64,000 bases of DNA, taken from contig JAXGGA010004450.1 of NCBI GenBank assembly GCA_038373865.1, positions 24,283 through 88,282 on the forward strand, read 5' to 3'. The stretch comes from Uloborus plumipes. Its lineage: Eukaryota; Arthropoda; Arachnida; Araneae; Uloboridae. The stretch's first letter is position 1; every line of letters starts with the position of its first letter. Under the pieces are notes generated by a model. The model was not told the DNA's origin and made no database searches. It worked only from the letters and a program-made list of their open reading frames with translations. A program made the position numbers and the translations under genes. Below are positions 60,237 to 64,000 of this stretch, in pieces.

Positions 60237-61384
60237 TAGTTACGGATTCCGGGCTGTTGTGCGGTGGTCTGAATGGCTTTAAGGGGTTACAGTACCTCAA
60301 AAATGACCAAAAGACCAAAAAAAATTTTATTGCTTATTTCAAAAGTAAAAGTTATTTAAAACACTCAGAAAAAAACAGCATTGTTCTAGCTAAATTATTT
60401 AAAAAGTTATGAATGACTTTAGGGCATACATGCTATGTGTTCTAATGGAAAAGCCAAACTTTAAAGTGCTTTTTCTCGGTGATCAGTTTTTAGTGTTTCT
60501 ATGTTACTAGAAATGCTAAGGAATTTTTTCTATTAAAGATATAACTTTAAAGCAATACTTTTTGCATTCAGGATAATATATTTAACAAAACTGTGCATTG
60601 AATAAGCGTTTTTTAAATTACAAAAATTTTTAGAGTTTGTTAAACCTCGAAGAACAAAATTTTCTAAGATTTTTTTACATAAAAGGTCACAAAATATTTT
60701 CTAATCAAAATATAAGAAAATGAATGCACAGATTTGTTGAGGTTTTCCTTGTGATCATTTCGCAAAAAGAAATTTTGAAATTAGTGCAGAAACAAAAAAG
60801 CCTTAGGGTTTTAAAAAAACTGAAATTTTCTTACATTTTTCAAATTTTCAAAAAAAGTTTTCAAAATTTTTGATGTTTGAAAATAAATTATTGATTTTTA
60901 AACAAGTGCAGAAACAAATATTTCAAAGAATTAACTTTTTCACTTAAATTAAAGAAATTTGTTAGAAAGGTACTGTAACCCCTTAATCCATACGTTTCGA
61001 TCGCAACTGCGGCGGTCATCTTCAGTGGGTGTCGTTGATTAATTTGGCGACTGATGCGAAATTTCGAACTGCTGCAAGATTTTAAATTGAAAACGCAGAG
61101 CCCTCTACCTTCCGGATCGGGATTGACAGATGACTGGATGCCAAAGCTTGTTAACTTTTACTTCTTTCATCTTATGATGACTTATCCAGTCATCTGTCAA
61201 TCCCGAGCCGGAAGGTAGAGGGCACTGCGTTTTCAATTTAAAATCTTGCAGCAGTTCGAAATTTCGCATCAGTCGTCAAATTAATCAACGACACCCACTG
61301 AAGATGACCGCCGCAGTTGCGATCGAAACGTATGGATTAAAGCCATTCAGACCACGGCACAACAGCCCGGAATCCGTAACTAGT
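60237..61384. mobile_element. Foldback element split by a TTAA MITE
   Basis: The left arm (60237-60282 plus 60983-61145) and right arm (about 61190-61384) are inverted copies. Shared blocks include TACGGATTCCGGGCTGTTGT, CGATCGCAACTGCGGCGGTC and GCCCTCTACCTTCCGG. The short centre contains AAGCTTGTTAACTTTTAC. The right arm is uninterrupted. Non-coding. Confidence 0.85.
60283..60982. mobile_element. 700-bp MITE inserted at TTAA (piggyBac-like)
   Basis: The ends GGGGTTACAGTACCT and AGGTACTGTAACCCC are perfect 15-base inverted repeats. TTAA flanks both sides (60279-60282 and 60983-60986). TTAA insertion is the habit of piggyBac-group elements. The interior is A/T-rich, with paired TTTTGAAATT-like tracts and no open frame of note. 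The empty site is preserved in the right arm of the host foldback. Confidence 0.85.
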
Positions 61385-62159
61385 ATTTACTCCGGCCGTG
61401 AAAGTCTTCATTCTTACATTACTTGCCATTTATCTTAGCGTACAAGAAAGACTTTTCAATTTTCCCTCTTGATTCCACCGTTGCGAGTAGCAAATTTTAC
61501 TAGGTACGATCAACTTTTCTTTTCCATGTTTCCCATGATATCTAGAAATAAAAATGCATTTAAATTTTTTTACGTGGTCCGACTCGCTACATGTTAATAT
61601 GAGGTATGAGGTCGGCAATCAGGATCAGTGATTTTTTTTTATTTTAAATTTAATATTAGTACTTTGCTATTACTAATAGTAAGGTTTTTATTTTCTCTCT
61701 TTTTGGTTGCGAAAAATGATCTGAATTTCTCAGAAACGAATTCATATTATTATTACTATTTAATTCTTCACTAACGCAACATTAGTCTCACACCCTAGGT
61801 ATTTTCGAAATTCTAACGGAACAAAGTCTTATTTTTCGTTGAATGTCTCGTTATTTTATTTATTTTGGAAACGTTATTTGCATTCCTGTGTTGTGTTTAT
61901 TAAATTGCTATTCAATTGGAGTATACATAAAATCATTTGTGCGTACTTTCATTATTCCAAGAAAGTATTTCTCTTTCCTTTTTTACATGAACTTGTTAAC
62001 TGTTTAAATCGTTGAAACATTGTCCCCCCCCCCCCCAAAAAAAAAACAACCACACACGCAAAGATGTCTTTACATTTAAAAAATATTTTAGTCATTAAGC
62101 AGTATATGTTACTTATGTACACATTTAGTCAAACGCATGTTTTTGCGCTTTAGTAATCA

Positions 62160-62403
62160 ATGCATGATATTTAATATAATTAGATGCAACGAAACCCACG
62201 CTACTAGCTCTCGACGCACCGAGCTTGAACGATTTAGTCTGATAACACCACGTAAATTACTTTTACATTTATAAAAGCACTAACAATTTCCATTTCCTGG
62301 TAACTAAATTCTATCGAAATTTGGATGTCACAATTTTACTCGATACTTAAAATAAAATAAAGCTTTATCTTTTTCCTCAGAATCAATAAATTGTTTCGCA
62401 TTT

Positions 62404-62451
<48 letters not shown>

Positions 62452-62600
62452 AATACAGTGACACTTAGCTAGTTCCACTAAGTTCTTACATACAGCACAG
62501 AAGTTTCAAAGGGAGAAGCGGTTTTAAATATCGCTCCTGCCATCTAGTGGGGAAAGGGGAATATAAAAGATGAGCATATATGAGAACCAAGGAGGAAAGA
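62160..62600. repeat. Dispersed repeat pieces and (TA)n tract
   Basis: 62280-62395 is a direct relative of 39425-39545. A (TA)n tract occupies 62407-62449. ATCGCTCCTGCCATCTAGTG near 62530 is inverted relative to CACTAGATGGCAGGAGCATA near 59785, with matching neighbours (TTTCAAAGGGAGAAGCG against CTTCGCTCTTTGAAA). Confidence 0.55.
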
Positions 62601-64000
62601 AGCTAAGTGCAGGTGACTGCGAAACAAATTTAAGCAGTTTGAAAACAATTTTTAAAAACCGCAAAAAACATATTTCTAAAATTCATTCTGTACAAGAAAT
62701 AAGCACAGAAACGAAAGTTGAAGTAATTTCGGGGTGATAAAATATTTATTTCAAACTTGTACATAAAATTGAAAATAGAGAGAGAGAGAGAGAGAGAGCA
62801 ATGTGGAGGTGACATGTTAGGCAAAAAAAAAAAACAAAAAAAAAAAAAAGAAAGAAAGGCACAGTGAAAATTGTGCCGTCAACCTTTTCCATACACGGAT
62901 CCTGTTTCTAAATATTAAAGAAATTTAGTTTCTTCTGAATGCTTCCACAAACACTGGTGACTTGATTTTTTCCTTTTTTCACCAAATTAAAAATATCTAA
63001 TCTTTCATTTTCTTTAAAAAAATCTACGTATTCTGCTGTTATTATTTACATATTGAGTGCATAATATACTTTATTATTGCGCCGATTGAACACATCCTCT
63101 CTAAAAACCTTTCAAGTACCTGGTCTCGGGTCAGGAAAACATCCAATTTTAAAAACAATTGAATCGACTCTTAGTGCTTAAAAGCTTAACATACTCTGCT
63201 CACAGTTGCTATAGAAATGACAAAACGTCTAGCTAAGACGAGTCTATCTGAACAACGCCACCGTAATGCTAAATGTCTATCGCATTTGCCTCAAAAAATG
63301 ATGAAATCGTCCGGAAGAGGGTGCTAACTTGTGGCCTGATGCTCTTGGCGATGGATTTAAGCAATGCAACTTACATTTTTGATTAGTTAACTTCTGAATT
63401 CAAATTTAAAAATCAACCAATCTTTAATTTATCTGCTATTTTCCTTGTTTCAAAAAACTTCGACAGATGGCAGTACGTTCAAACTTTGGGCTCATTTTTG
63501 CTCTATGTTTGTTAAATCTCGCTTTTTTGGCCAGCTTGGCGATAAAACTTATCGCCAAGTATTCTGGTAACCCCCGGTTTATTATAAAAGAAGCCCAGAA
63601 TATACGGCACTTGGACTTGATTTTGTGAGCTAGGCTCATTTAATTTGAATTAGTGCGTTAGATGCACTTGATTTTGAAGGGAGCCGCTGGCCTTAAATCC
63701 AGCTGAAAACCATCCATTCATGGTAAAATTCTATTATTTTTGTGTTGTGCTTTCAATAAATGTTTGTTGTTTTATACAATAGTTATCTTTTGTGAGATCA
63801 AATTTCAGAAATACCCAGAAGCAAATATAGCCTGCAATTAATGACCAAACGAATTTGTTAAATTTCTCAATGTTAAAATCCAGAAAGCGATAGTCATTTA
63901 GCATTAAGGATGCACTAATCTAAATGAGGAAGAAAGTTTAAATTTATGCAGGTGTTTCATGAAAATAAATGTGACTGCTTAATTTCACGGCTAACACAAG
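62600..64000. other. Unannotated non-coding stretch
   Basis: About 1.4 kb, AT-rich, with a (GA)n tract near 62778-62800 and A-rich tracts near 62825-62850. I searched for a further upstream myosin exon ending in phase 0 and found none. The other strand is equally empty. Confidence 0.4.

Noticed and set aside
60983..61345. Possible hammerhead ribozyme in the foldback arms
   Set aside because: GAAAC is present, but the paired CUGAUGA core is absent (CTGAAGATGA instead) and helices could not be drawn consistently.

Overview
This window is animal nuclear DNA. It is AT-rich, has no operon-like gene packing, and carries short exons with GT-AG borders in kilobase-sized introns. The introns are filled with non-autonomous DNA transposons, foldback elements, microsatellites and tRNA-derived SINEs. 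The coding content and the Tc1-like transposase point to an arthropod. A spider or other chelicerate is my best guess, from repeat types and the myosin tail, but this is inference.

Only one protein-coding gene is well supported. Fifteen exons on the minus strand, between 55931 and 10745, join without any break in reading phase into 934 codons. They encode an internal piece of an unconventional class XV myosin (MYO15 / fly Myo10A type). In order there is a Ser/Gly/Gln-rich linker, a Gln-rich helical stretch, Pro-rich segments with 17 consecutive prolines followed by a GKWRWPPP motif, a charged coiled-coil-like segment, the first (partial) FERM region and the first half of an SH3 domain. The motor, neck and first MyTH4 should lie beyond 64000. 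The rest of SH3, the second MyTH4 and the second FERM should lie below 10745 or outside the window; I could not find them. One coding exon (17013-17148) is short and was recovered only from splice phase and protein continuity.

Region by region: 1-10744 is probably intron or 3' side of the gene. It contains a ~340-bp inverted-repeat MITE, a CATCGA-motif element, decayed coding-like repeats and two doubtful exons. 10745-27625 is the exon-rich FERM/SH3/linker half. 27626-44556 is a 16.9-kb intron holding a 6.95-kb hAT-type insertion with a perfect 8-bp target duplication. Nested in it are a foldback element, a dead Tc1-like transposon and a Helentron-type element. The same intron holds a 2.8-kb foldback palindrome. 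44557-55931 holds three exons and a head-to-tail pair of the same Helentron-type element. 55932-64000 has no recognised exon. It has several short transposons with clear ends and target duplications, including a TTAA-inserted MITE whose empty site survives in the opposite arm of the surrounding foldback.

No rRNA, functional tRNA, CRISPR array, virus or toxin gene was seen. The transposons look non-autonomous or broken: the only transposase is a frameshifted Tc1-like pseudogene.
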